From: Candidatus Sabulitectum sp.
GTDB lineage: Bacteria > Fermentibacterota > Fermentibacteria > Fermentibacterales > JCC-6
NCBI GenBank assembly: GCA_029934845.1
Contig: JAOZLN010000136.1
Location: forward strand, 1-6,940
Direction: 5' to 3'
Length of the DNA stretch: 6,940 bases
The position numbers were made by a program, and so were the translations under genes. Under the pieces are notes generated by a model, which worked only from the letters and a program-made list of their open reading frames with translations, was not told the origin of the DNA and made no database searches. Below, piece by piece: positions 1 to 5,432 of the stretch; the stretch's first letter is position 1, and every line of letters starts with the position of its first letter.

Positions 1-174
1 AAGAACAAAAAGATGCCAGGTCAGACAGGAAACACAAAAAGAACCATAAAGAATCTCGAGGTCGTTCAGATCGATGTTGAGAAGAATCTTCTGGTTATCA
101 AAGGTGCTGTACCCGGCGCCAAAAATGGCTACCTCATGGTGAGGAAGCAGATTCGCAGTGGAGGTGAGAGCTGA
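1..174 (+). CDS. rplC: 50S ribosomal protein L3, C-terminal part (5' end outside window)
   Basis: The first 57 codons read in frame 1 from the window edge and end at TGA 172-174. The peptide starts KNKKMPGQTGN and continues with VVQID, LLVIKGAVPGAKNG and a basic end (RKQIRSGGES). This matches the C-terminal part of L3: the KMPGQ/GN segment belongs to the extension that reaches toward the peptidyl-transferase centre, and GAVPGxxxG is a conserved L3 motif. L3 is an early-assembling 23S rRNA binder. Its place directly before rplD is the standard S10-operon order. The stop overlaps the rplD start (TGATG), which suggests translational coupling. Only the last quarter or so of a protein of about 210 residues is present, so nothing can be said about its start. 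Identification is secure from both motif and position. Confidence 0.96.
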   Translation, partial: KNKKMPGQTGNTKRTIKNLEVVQIDVEKNLLVIKGAVPGAKNGYLMVRKQIRSGGES

Positions 175-794
175 TGGCAGAAGCCAGAATTTACACCATG
201 AAGGGTGAAGAGGTTGGTGCTGTAAAGCTCCCCGACGAACTCTTTGCTATGGGTGTTTCCACTCATGTACTCTGGGAAGTCGTTCGCGCAGAGCAAACGA
301 ACAAGCGCCAGGGTAACGCCAGTGCTCTTACCAGAGCAGAGGTAAAAGGCAGTGGAAGAAAACCCTGGAGACAGAAGGGTACAGGCCATGCCCGTGCCGG
401 TTCTTTCAAGAGCCCGATCTGGCGTAGTGGTGGTGTTGCCCACGGTCCAAAGTTGAGAACCTTCAACATCAAGATCAACCGCAAGGTTCGTCGCAAGGCT
501 TTGGCAGGGATTCTCAGTGAAAGACTTTCTGAGGGAAATCTCAGGATCATTCGCGATCTCTCGGTTGATGGAAAGACAAATGAAGTAAGAGAAATGCTTG
601 GCGGAAACGGGCTCACTGGCAAAAAGGCTGTGATCCTTACAAACGGTGACAACCTTGTGGCCAGAGCTGCCGGCAACATTCCCGGAGTATTTGCAGTGGC
701 TGCCAGCCATGTACCGGTTACCACTCTGGTTAACTCAGAGGTAATACTGGTTGCAGAGAACGCTCTGGAACATCTGAAGGCGAGGGTGAACTAA
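174..794 (+). CDS. rplD: 50S ribosomal protein L4
   Basis: This 206-residue protein has the usual L4 length. The extended loop that lines the exit tunnel is seen at about residues 43-97, with KGSGRKPWRQKGTGHARAG followed by SPIWRSGGVAHGP. Lys63 sits at the tip position where macrolide-resistance changes occur in E. coli L4. The globular part follows, with KVRRKAL at about 104-110 and a hydrophobic C-terminal half. The start is ATG 174, preceded by GGAGGTGA at 160-167 (6-base spacing), and it overlaps the rplC stop by one base. L4 binds 23S rRNA domain I and is essential for early assembly. In E. coli L4 also represses its own operon through the S10 leader; that leader is upstream of this window, so such control cannot be judged here. 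There is no sign of truncation or of resistance-type deletions in the loop. Confidence 0.98.
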   Translation: MAEARIYTMKGEEVGAVKLPDELFAMGVSTHVLWEVVRAEQTNKRQGNASALTRAEVKGSGRKPWRQKGTGHARAGSFKSPIWRSGGVAHGPKLRTFNIKINRKVRRKALAGILSERLSEGNLRIIRDLSVDGKTNEVREMLGGNGLTGKKAVILTNGDNLVARAAGNIPGVFAVAASHVPVTTLVNSEVILVAENALEHLKARVN

Positions 795-1082
795 ATGGAC
801 CCACGTCAAATCGTTCTTGAACCTATCGTAACTGAAAAATCAACGATTGCCCGTGAGTTGTACAACAAGTACAGCTTCAAAGTGATTCCCAGTGCTACTA
901 AGCCTCAGATCGCAAATGCAATTGAAAAGATCTTTGAAGTTAAGGTTTTAAAGGTTCATACAATCAATATGGATGGCAAAGTCAAAAGACTTGGCCGGAA
1001 CTTAGGTCGCAGATCTGCCTGGAAGAAGGCAATCGTCACCCTGGCTGAGGGCGACTCTGTAGACTTCTTTGAGGGGGTGTAA
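795..1082 (+). CDS. rplW: 50S ribosomal protein L23
   Basis: This 95-residue protein matches L23. It has the N-terminal PIVTEKS motif (about residues 10-16), the conserved YSFKV strand (about 26-30), then an IANAIEKIF helix and VKVLKVHTINMDGKVKRLGR. It ends in WKKAIVTLAEGDSVDFFEG, a normal family ending. L23 sits beside the exit-tunnel mouth on 23S domain III and is the docking site for trigger factor and the signal recognition particle. The ATG directly abuts the rplD stop (TAA 792-794), with no spacer. Its SD, GAGGGTGA at 782-789, lies inside the rplD coding end, so translation is probably coupled to L4. Its length and motifs are ordinary, and position between rplD and rplB supports the call. 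Confidence 0.98.
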   Translation: MDPRQIVLEPIVTEKSTIARELYNKYSFKVIPSATKPQIANAIEKIFEVKVLKVHTINMDGKVKRLGRNLGRRSAWKKAIVTLAEGDSVDFFEGV

Positions 1083-1084
1083 TC

Positions 1085-1927
1085 ATGGGACTTAAAAGAT
1101 GGAAACCCATGACTCCCGGTACCCGTTTTAAGGTTTCTCCTGATTTCGCAGAGATCACCAGGGACCATGGAGAGAAGTCATTAATGACTCCTCTCAAGAA
1201 GAATGCCGGTCGTAACAGTAACGGTCGTATTACTGCCAGACACCGCGGCGGTGGTCACAAGAAAATGTATCGTGCGATTGATTTCAAGCGCAACAAGATC
1301 GGTATCCCCGGAAGAGTTGCTTCAATTGAATACGATCCCAACCGTTCAGCAAGGATTGCTCTTGTAGTTTATGCTGACGGAGAGAAGCGCTACATTCTTG
1401 CACCAACTGGTCTTGCAGTAGATACACAGATCATGTCCGGGCCTGAAGCAGCTCCGGAGATAGGTAATCATCTTCCCATTACTAAAATTCCACTGGGTAC
1501 GATGATTCACAATGTTGAACTTAAGCCCGGCAAGGGTGGCCAGATGGCCAGAAGTGCCGGAGCCGCAGTTCAGCTTATGGCCCGCGAGGGTAACTATGCC
1601 ATGCTGAAACTTCCCTCAAGAGAGATGCGCAGAATACCGGTAAAATGCACAGCTACAATTGGGACAGTTGGCAACATGGAGCACAACCTGATTGTGCCTG
1701 GTAAAGCCGGAGCAAGTCGCTGGCGTGGTCGTAGACCTCATGTTCGCGGTGTTGCAATGAACCCTGTTGATCACCCAATGGGTGGAGGAGAAGGTAAAAC
1801 CAGTGGAGGACGCCATCCGTGCTCTCCATGGGGACAGCTTGCCAAGGGGCTTCGTACACGCAAGAGCAGGAAACAGTCAGACAAAATGATATCAAGACGC
1901 AGACCTACCGGTAAGAGGAGGAAGTAG
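1085..1927 (+). CDS. rplB: 50S ribosomal protein L2
   Basis: This is a complete 280-residue L2, within the family range of about 270-280. In order it shows the N-terminal KRWKPMTPGTR segment, the conserved NSNGRITARHRGGGHKK stretch (about residues 44-60), the OB-like and SH3-like core with VASIEYDPNRSARIALV, the motif NHLPITKIPLGTMIHNVE, and SRWRGRRPHVRGVAMNPVDHP near the peptidyl-transferase centre. Asp229-His230 correspond to the nearly invariant Asp-His of E. coli L2 (D228/H229). Residue 232 is Met where E. coli has His, as in Bacteroidetes-type L2. The end is strongly basic (SRRRPTGKRRK). L2 is required for subunit association and peptidyl transfer. The SD is GAGGGGGTG at 1071-1079, five bases before the ATG and inside rplW. 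Confidence 0.99.
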   Translation: MGLKRWKPMTPGTRFKVSPDFAEITRDHGEKSLMTPLKKNAGRNSNGRITARHRGGGHKKMYRAIDFKRNKIGIPGRVASIEYDPNRSARIALVVYADGEKRYILAPTGLAVDTQIMSGPEAAPEIGNHLPITKIPLGTMIHNVELKPGKGGQMARSAGAAVQLMAREGNYAMLKLPSREMRRIPVKCTATIGTVGNMEHNLIVPGKAGASRWRGRRPHVRGVAMNPVDHPMGGGEGKTSGGRHPCSPWGQLAKGLRTRKSRKQSDKMISRRRPTGKRRK

Positions 1928-1929
1928 AT

Positions 1930-2205
1930 ATGGCCCGTTCACTGAAGAAAGGCCCATTCATCGATGCGAACCTCCAGAAAAAGGTAAGTGTTCAGAAGGA
2001 ATCTGGAGACAAGAGAGTAATCAAGACCTGGGCTCGCAGGTCAGATATTCCACCGGATTTTGTAGGACACACCTTTGCTGTGCATAACGGCAGGAAATTC
2101 GTACCGGTGTTTGTTGTTGAGAACATGGTTGGGCACAAGCTCGGTGAGTTTGCTCCCACAAGAACCTTCCGCGGTCACCGCGAGAAGAAGGCAACAACCA
2201 CTTAA
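1930..2205 (+). CDS. rpsS: 30S ribosomal protein S19
   Basis: This 91-residue protein is a standard S19. It begins MARSLKKGPFID, carries the central IKTWARRSDIPPDFVGHTFAVHNG run (about residues 36-59, shortened here in description only) and KFVPVFV, and ends in the family motif MVGHKLGEFAPTRTFRGH before a short Lys/Thr tail. S19 lies in the head of the 30S subunit, pairs with S13, and contacts the A-site finger and the tRNA region. The start is ATG 1930, two bases after the rplB stop, with a strong GAGGAGG SD at 1915-1921. That SD is within the basic C-terminal codons of rplB, where the Arg/Lys codons (AGG, AGG, AAG) double as ribosome-binding signal. No unusual features are seen. Confidence 0.98.
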   Translation: MARSLKKGPFIDANLQKKVSVQKESGDKRVIKTWARRSDIPPDFVGHTFAVHNGRKFVPVFVVENMVGHKLGEFAPTRTFRGHREKKATTT

Positions 2206-2216
2206 GGAGGGGGAAA

Positions 2217-2576
2217 ATGGAAGCAACAGCAAAAGCTAGATTTGTAAAAGTCCCCCCAAGGAAGGCTCGTGCAGTAGCCGACCTTGTCAGAGGTAAGTCT
2301 GTAAATCAGGCTTTGTCGATTCTAATGACCGTTCCCAAGAACGCGTCAAAGATAGTCGGCCGTATCCTTGATTCCGCCGTGGCAAACGCGGTTATCAAAG
2401 CAGAGGGTTCGAAGCTGGATATTGATGATCTTAAAGTTGAAGTGATAACAGTTGATGAGGGCCCTACCACAATGCGCTGGAGACCCAGAGCTCGCGGTAG
2501 AGCAACAAAGATTCGCCACCGGACAAGCCACATAGTGGTAAAAGTTGCCGACGGCGCCGAACCTGGAGAGGAGTAA
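2217..2576 (+). CDS. rplV: 50S ribosomal protein L22
   Basis: This 119-residue protein matches L22. The N-terminal half has VPPRKARAVADLVRGKSV (about residues 12-29), the usual rRNA-binding PxKAR/LIRGK pattern. Two helices follow, with SAVANAVI. The long beta hairpin that reaches into the exit tunnel comes next: EGPTTMRWRPRARGRATKIR (about 81-100), then RTSHIVVKV. L22 interacts with all 23S domains and, with L4, forms the tunnel constriction. The tail ADGAEPGEE is acidic and family-variable. The start is ATG 2217, 11 bases after rpsS, with AAGGAGGGGG at 2204-2213 overlapping the rpsS stop. The hairpin shows no deletion of the macrolide-resistance type. Gene order (rpsS-rplV-rpsC) is canonical. 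Confidence 0.98.
   Translation: MEATAKARFVKVPPRKARAVADLVRGKSVNQALSILMTVPKNASKIVGRILDSAVANAVIKAEGSKLDIDDLKVEVITVDEGPTTMRWRPRARGRATKIRHRTSHIVVKVADGAEPGEE
2565..2573 (+). promoter_or_regulatory. Ribosome binding site that fixes the TTG start of rpsC
   Basis: GGAGAGGAG lies in the last codons of rplV (Gly-Glu-Glu) and ends seven bases before TTG 2581. It supports TTG as the rpsC start; an upstream ATG at 2545 has no SD-like sequence at a suitable distance and would add 12 residues that do not match S3. Confidence 0.85.
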
Positions 2577-2580
2577 TCGT

Positions 2581-3228
2581 TTGGGTCAGAAAACCAATCC
2601 GATCGGTCTCAGGCTCGGTATAAGCCGGAGCTGGGATTCGAACTGGTTTGCCAGAGGAAGAGACTTTGCCAGATTTATTGAGGAAGACGAACGCATCAGA
2701 AGGTACGTGTATCGTCGTCTTGAGAGAGCCCAGCTCTCCCGAATCCTCATAGAGCGTAAGCCTCAGGAAGTACAGGTTGTCATAAGTACCGCCCGCCCGG
2801 GTCTTGTAATCGGAAGCCGAGGCAGTACAATTGACAGTCTTACAAGCGAGCTTAAGCACCTGACAAAGAAAACAGTCAAAATCAAGGTCAACCAGGTTGA
2901 GAAACCTGAAACTGATGCCGTACTTGTGGCAGACAGTGTGGCCAGGCAGCTGGAAAACAGAGTTAGCGTGCGAAGAGCCATGAAGAGGACGATCTCCGAT
3001 TCCATGCGTGCGGGAGCACTGGGAATCAAAATTTCCTGTGCCGGCCGTCTGGGCGGTGCAGAAATGTCCAGGATCAACACTTACCACGAGGGAAGAGTTC
3101 CCCTGCACACTCTTAGAGCGGATATTGATTTCGCCAAGGGCGTTGCCCGTACAACATACGGTGTTATCGGCGTTAAGGTGTGGATCTACAAAGGCGAGGT
3201 ACATGAAGTACCTGTTGCTGGATTCTAA
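2581..3228 (+). CDS. rpsC: 30S ribosomal protein S3 (TTG start)
   Basis: The open frame extends upstream into rplV to 2545, but S3 proteins begin MGQKTNPIGLRLG, and here that reading starts at TTG 2581 (GGT CAG AAA next). GGAGAGGAG at 2565-2573 is seven bases before it, so the TTG start is well supported and gives 215 residues. The KH domain shows its GxxG loop as G78-S-R-G81. Arg131, Arg132 and Lys135 (VRRAMKR) match the residues needed for mRNA helicase activity in E. coli S3. The C-terminal domain has GRLGGAEMSR, EGRVPLHTLRADIDF and GVIGVKVWIYKGE. S3 sits at the mRNA entry channel of the 30S. The protein is shorter than E. coli S3 (233) because the tail after KGE is brief, which is common elsewhere. 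The segment SRINTYHEG departs somewhat from the usual ARxExYxEG. Confidence 0.96.
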   Translation: MGQKTNPIGLRLGISRSWDSNWFARGRDFARFIEEDERIRRYVYRRLERAQLSRILIERKPQEVQVVISTARPGLVIGSRGSTIDSLTSELKHLTKKTVKIKVNQVEKPETDAVLVADSVARQLENRVSVRRAMKRTISDSMRAGALGIKISCAGRLGGAEMSRINTYHEGRVPLHTLRADIDFAKGVARTTYGVIGVKVWIYKGEVHEVPVAGF

Positions 3229-3234
3229 GAGAGC

Positions 3235-3240
3235 GGTGAT
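3235..3240 (+). promoter_or_regulatory. Unusual ribosome binding site of rplP
   Basis: No GGAGG precedes rplP. GGTGAT, five bases before ATG 3246, matches the downstream half of the extended SD consensus AAGGAGGTGAT. A weaker AAGAGAG at 3227-3233 lies 12 bases away and starts within the rpsC stop. Which one is used cannot be told from sequence alone. Confidence 0.55.
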
Positions 3241-3245
3241 ATAGA

Positions 3246-3671
3246 ATGTTAATGCCGAAAAGAACAAAGTTTCGTAAGCATCACCGGGGTCGCATGCGTG
3301 GCCGCGCCAAGGGTGGAGACACTGTAGCCTTTGGTGAATTTGGTCTGCAGGCCACAGAAGCCAGCTGGGTGACCAGCGCTCAGATCGAATCCGCTCGTAT
3401 TGCTTTGACGCGACATGTCCGTCGTGGTGGAAAAGTGTGGATCAGGCTCTTCCCGGATAAACCTGTCACCTCTACCCCTGCGGAAACCAGAATGGGTAAG
3501 GGAAAGGGAGCAGTTGATTTCTGGGTAGCTGTAGTAAAGCCTGGAAGAGTCATGTTCGAGATAGAAGGCGTTCCCCTGGATGTTGCCAGGGAAGCAATGC
3601 GACTCGCAGGACATAAGCTTCCTCTTAAAACGAGGTTTGTAGCCAGGGACAAGGAGGTTATTCAGCGATGA
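3246..3671 (+). CDS. rplP: 50S ribosomal protein L16
   Basis: This 141-residue protein is a typical L16. It begins MLMPKRTKFRKHHRGRMRG, followed by GGDTVAFGEFGLQA, a helix with RIALTRHVRRGGKVWIR, and the PVTSTPAETRMGKGKG segment (about residues 73-88). Arg82 in TRMGKGKG corresponds to the Arg that is hydroxylated in E. coli L16. The remainder, VKPGRVMFEIEGV and AMRLAGHKLPLKTRFV, is normal. L16 assembles late and organises the A-site tRNA elbow and 23S helices near 5S rRNA. ATG 3246 is chosen because the MLMPKR N terminus is the family form; a second in-frame ATG at 3252 would remove only two residues. The gap after rpsC (17 bases) ties for the largest in the window. The stop overlaps rpmC as ATGA. 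Confidence 0.98.
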   Translation: MLMPKRTKFRKHHRGRMRGRAKGGDTVAFGEFGLQATEASWVTSAQIESARIALTRHVRRGGKVWIRLFPDKPVTSTPAETRMGKGKGAVDFWVAVVKPGRVMFEIEGVPLDVAREAMRLAGHKLPLKTRFVARDKEVIQR

Positions 3672-3883
3672 AAGCACATGATCTCCGGTCCATGAGCGTG
3701 GAGGAACTTCAGGAACAGGTGCGTGATATGCGTACAGAGGTTTTTAACCTCAGATTTCGCAAAGCTGCCCATCAGCTTGAGAATCCACTGAAGATCCGAG
3801 ACGCAAAGAGAAATCTTGCCCGGGCTCTTACCATGATACGGGAAAGAGAGCTTGGTTTGATTGCGGATGAGGAAGGGAGCTAA
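3668..3883 (+). CDS. rpmC: 50S ribosomal protein L29
   Basis: This 71-residue protein has the L29 two-helix hairpin pattern. It starts MKAHDLRSMSVEELQEQV and continues with the conserved EVFNLRFRKAAHQLENPLKI centre (about residues 24-43), then RDAKRNLARALTMIRERELG. That corresponds to the family's LRFQxAxGQLENxxRIRxxRRxIARxxT pattern. L29 lies next to L23 at the tunnel exit and helps position trigger factor and the targeting machinery. The start ATG 3668 overlaps the rplP stop by four bases (ATGA). A strong AAGGAGGT SD at 3651-3658 sits nine bases upstream, inside rplP. The coupling of L16 and L29 is therefore tight. Length and motifs are ordinary. Confidence 0.97.
   Translation: MKAHDLRSMSVEELQEQVRDMRTEVFNLRFRKAAHQLENPLKIRDAKRNLARALTMIRERELGLIADEEGS
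3871..3879 (+). promoter_or_regulatory. Ribosome binding site supporting the GTG start of rpsQ
   Basis: GGAAGGGAG in the last sense codons of rpmC (Glu-Glu-Gly-Ser) ends six bases before GTG 3886. It supports GTG as the rpsQ start codon. Confidence 0.75.
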
Positions 3884-3885
3884 CG

Positions 3886-4149
3886 GTGGAAGAAGCAACG
3901 AAGACAAACAGGAGGGTTCTCCGAGGAGTGGTTGTTTCGGACAAAATGGATAAGACCATTGTAGTCCAGGTTACCACCATCAGTTCCCACCCGGTTTACA
4001 AGAAGAGATACAAAACGAGTAAGAAATACTATGCTCACGACGAGCAGAACCAGTGTGGAGCAGGCGATGTGGTAACCATTTCGGAAACCCGTCCCACTTC
4101 AAAACTTAAACGCTGGCGCCTGCTTGAAGTAATTGAGAAAGCACTTTAG
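3886..4149 (+). CDS. rpsQ: 30S ribosomal protein S17 (GTG start)
   Basis: This 87-residue protein is S17, an OB-fold small-subunit protein that binds 16S rRNA early in assembly. It shows RRVLRGVVVSDKMDKTIVVQV (about residues 9-29), matching the family's G-V-V-S-D-K-M-x-K-T-V-V-V core. HPVYKKRYKTSKKYYAHDE follows, then the second signature GAGDVVTISETRPTSKLKRWRL. The start is GTG 3886, two bases after the rpmC stop; GGAAGGGAG at 3871-3879 lies six bases before it. No ATG is available upstream in frame without entering rpmC deeply, and the N-terminal MEEATKTNRR fits a family where the first ten residues vary. It is the last gene of the S10 part. Its stop (TAG 4147-4149) overlaps the SD of rplN. 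Confidence 0.97.
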   Translation: MEEATKTNRRVLRGVVVSDKMDKTIVVQVTTISSHPVYKKRYKTSKKYYAHDEQNQCGAGDVVTISETRPTSKLKRWRLLEVIEKAL

Positions 4150-4161
4150 GAGGACTATAGG

Positions 4162-4527
4162 ATGATCCAGGTGGAATCCAGACTCAAGGTGGCCGACAAT
4201 TCCGGCGCCCGCGAGGTTCTCTGTATCAAGGTACTTGGTGGCACAAGACGCCGCTATGCCAGGATTGGTGATGTCATTGTTGTTACAGTGAAAGAAGCCA
4301 TTCCAGGTGGTACAGTGAAGAAGAGTGAAGTTCGCAGGGCTGTGGTGGTTCGTACACGCAAGGAGCTCAGCAGATCTGATGGCACAGTTGTTCGTTTTGA
4401 CGACAACGCAGCCGTCATTCTTGATGAGGCAGGACAGCCTGTCGCCACTCGCATCTTCGGCCCGGTGGGCCGCGAACTCCGTCAGCGTTTCATGAAGATC
4501 GTGTCGCTGGCACCGGAGGTTGTATAA
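4162..4527 (+). CDS. rplN: 50S ribosomal protein L14
   Basis: This 121-residue protein matches L14, one of the most conserved ribosomal proteins. It begins MIQVESRLKVADNSGARE, followed by CIKVLGGTRRRYARIGDVI, the KEAIPGGTVKKSEVRRAVVVRT stretch (about residues 44-65, abbreviated), and FDDNAAVILDEAGQPVATRI. It ends FGPVGRELR and FMKIVSLAPEVV. L14 forms a beta barrel at the intersubunit face, contacts L19 and 16S h14 (bridges B5/B8), and is the binding site of the silencing factor RsfS. The start ATG 4162 has a perfect AGGAGG at 4148-4153, eight bases upstream and overlapping the rpsQ stop. This is the first gene of the spc part. It is only 12 bases from rpsQ, so no separate promoter is evident at this junction. 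Confidence 0.99.
   Translation: MIQVESRLKVADNSGAREVLCIKVLGGTRRRYARIGDVIVVTVKEAIPGGTVKKSEVRRAVVVRTRKELSRSDGTVVRFDDNAAVILDEAGQPVATRIFGPVGRELRQRFMKIVSLAPEVV
4512..4519 (+). promoter_or_regulatory. Ribosome binding site that fixes the ATG start of rplX
   Basis: ACCGGAGG lies in the rplN codons for Pro-Glu and ends nine bases before ATG 4529. It directly touches an in-frame TTG at 4520, which therefore cannot use it. This decides for the MHVKKGD start of L24. Confidence 0.8.
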
Positions 4528-4528
4528 G

Positions 4529-4846
4529 ATGCATGTAAAAAAAGGTGACAAGGTAAGGGTCCTGTCAGGTAACGAGAGGGGAAAGGAAGGGAAAATACTT
4601 AAGGTATTTCCTGGAACTCAGAGGGCTATTGTCGAAAGTCTTAACATGATGAAAAGACATACCCGTCCCTCACAGAAGAATCAGCAGGGTGGCATAATTG
4701 AGCGAGAGGCTCCGATACATGTATCGAACCTCAGACTTATATGCCCAGGATGCGGCAAAGCCACAGGTATCAGTCGTACCCGCGATGCCGAAGGCCGTCT
4801 CAGGCGCGTATGCAAAGCCTGCGGCGAAACAATTTCTGCGGGTTAG
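4529..4846 (+). CDS. rplX: 50S ribosomal protein L24, zinc-ribbon (four-cysteine) form
   Basis: This 105-residue L24 begins MHVKKGDKVRVLSGNERGKEG, the KOW motif at about residues 3-30. Typical MMKRHTRPSQKNQQGGI and EAPIHVSNLRL follow. The C-terminal part carries Cys72-Pro-Gly-Cys75 and Cys95-Lys-Ala-Cys98, two CxxC knuckles that look like a zinc ribbon. E. coli L24 lacks these cysteines, but a cysteine-bearing form is known in other bacteria. L24 is an assembly initiator that binds the 5' part of 23S rRNA near the tunnel exit. ATG 4529 is preferred over TTG 4520: ACCGGAGG ends at 4519, nine bases before the ATG but directly touching the TTG, and MHVKKGD is the family N terminus. It begins one base after rplN. 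Metal binding itself is inferred, not seen. Confidence 0.97.
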   Translation: MHVKKGDKVRVLSGNERGKEGKILKVFPGTQRAIVESLNMMKRHTRPSQKNQQGGIIEREAPIHVSNLRLICPGCGKATGISRTRDAEGRLRRVCKACGETISAG

Positions 4847-4850
4847 GGGG
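4846..4850 (+). promoter_or_regulatory. G-run ribosome binding site of rplE
   Basis: The rplX stop TAG runs into GGGGG. It can pair with the CCUCC of 16S rRNA using one G-U wobble. Its distance is three bases to ATG 4854 and six to ATG 4857, so it favours the second ATG. No better signal is seen before the homology-based ATG at 4872. Confidence 0.55.
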
Positions 4851-4856
4851 CTGATG

Positions 4857-5432
4857 ATGAAGAAAAAAGATATGCCCAGACTCCAGAAAATGTACCAGGA
4901 GGAAATAAGGGAGAAGATGCAGGAGAGGTTCAATTTTATCAATCCTATGCAGATTCCCGGACTTACCAAAGTGGTTCTTAACATGGGGCTTGGCAAAGAA
5001 GCTATGGACAATGCAAATAACGTTACAAATGCTCAGGCGCAGATGGAACTCATCTCCGGTCAGAAGTGCGTTGTAGCAAAAGCAAGAAATTCCATAGCCG
5101 GTTTCAGACTTCGTGAGGATATGCCTATTGGTGTATTCACAACTCTCAGGGGAGACCGCATGTGGGAATTCCTTGACAGACTGATAAACTTTTCGCTGCC
5201 AAGGGTGCGAGACTTCAGAGGTCTTTCTCCCAAGTCATTTGACGGCAGAGGAAATTACAATTTCGGTATAGACGAACAGGCGATTTTCCCGGAGATCGAT
5301 GTAGACAAGATTGATAAGTTCCGGGGAATGAACATAACCATAGTTACCACCGCCAAAACGGATGAAGAAGGCTACGAACTTATGAAGTTCTTTGGAATGC
5401 CTTACCGCCGCAGCGGCAGAGGAGGTATGTAA
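4857..5432 (+). CDS. rplE: 50S ribosomal protein L5
   Basis: L5 binds 5S rRNA with L18 and contacts P-site tRNA and S13. The protein shows PRLQKMYQEEIREKM, then FNFINPMQIPGLTKVVLNMG, SGQKCVVAKARNSIAGFRLR, GVFTTLRGDRMWEFLDRL, LPRVRDFRGL, SFDGRGNYNFGI, EQAIFPEID and a C-terminal NITIVTTAKTDEEGYELMKF with GMPYR, all in family order. The frame is open far upstream inside rplX, so the start must be chosen. Candidates are ATG 4854, 4857 and 4872. Homology begins at 4872 (MPRLQ), but nothing SD-like precedes it well. The G run at 4846-4850 fits 4857 best (six-base spacing), giving 191 residues with a short basic leader MKKKD. The family norm is about 180. The end RSGRGGM is a small extension. Its stop overlaps rpsN (TAATG). 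Confidence 0.96.
   Translation: MKKKDMPRLQKMYQEEIREKMQERFNFINPMQIPGLTKVVLNMGLGKEAMDNANNVTNAQAQMELISGQKCVVAKARNSIAGFRLREDMPIGVFTTLRGDRMWEFLDRLINFSLPRVRDFRGLSPKSFDGRGNYNFGIDEQAIFPEIDVDKIDKFRGMNITIVTTAKTDEEGYELMKFFGMPYRRSGRGGM

Noticed and set aside
2464..3267. Long open frame of 267 codons on the - strand opposite rplV/rpsC
   Set aside because: It lies wholly antisense to the unmistakable L22 and S3 genes, resembles no protein family I know, and has the look of a codon-bias shadow. The + strand is fully explained.
3249..3677. Minus-strand open frame covering almost all of rplP (142 codons)
   Set aside because: Shadow of the L16 gene; no recognisable motif and no independent gene context.
4458..4472. 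Perfect 6-base-pair hairpin CGGCCC-GGT-GGGCCG
   Set aside because: It encodes the conserved FGPVGREL of L14, has no following U run, and lies mid-gene, so it is neither a terminator nor a convincing regulatory site.
4537..4543. Run of seven A just after the rplX start (and another at 5437-5443 after the rpsN start) as a possible slippage site
   Set aside because: Both runs encode the family-typical Lys-Lys of the N terminus. Normal full-length proteins are read in frame and no alternative product is apparent.
4698..4853. Possible long N-terminal extension of L5 reaching back into rplX
   Set aside because: The frame is merely open inside rplX. The extra residues match no L5, the overlap would be about 150 bases, and the SD and homology favour 4857.
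4820..4900. S8 translational repressor site near the rplE start, as in E. coli
   Set aside because: I looked for a folded element resembling the S8 site of 16S rRNA around the rplX/rplE junction and could not identify one by eye. A covariance search would be needed to decide.
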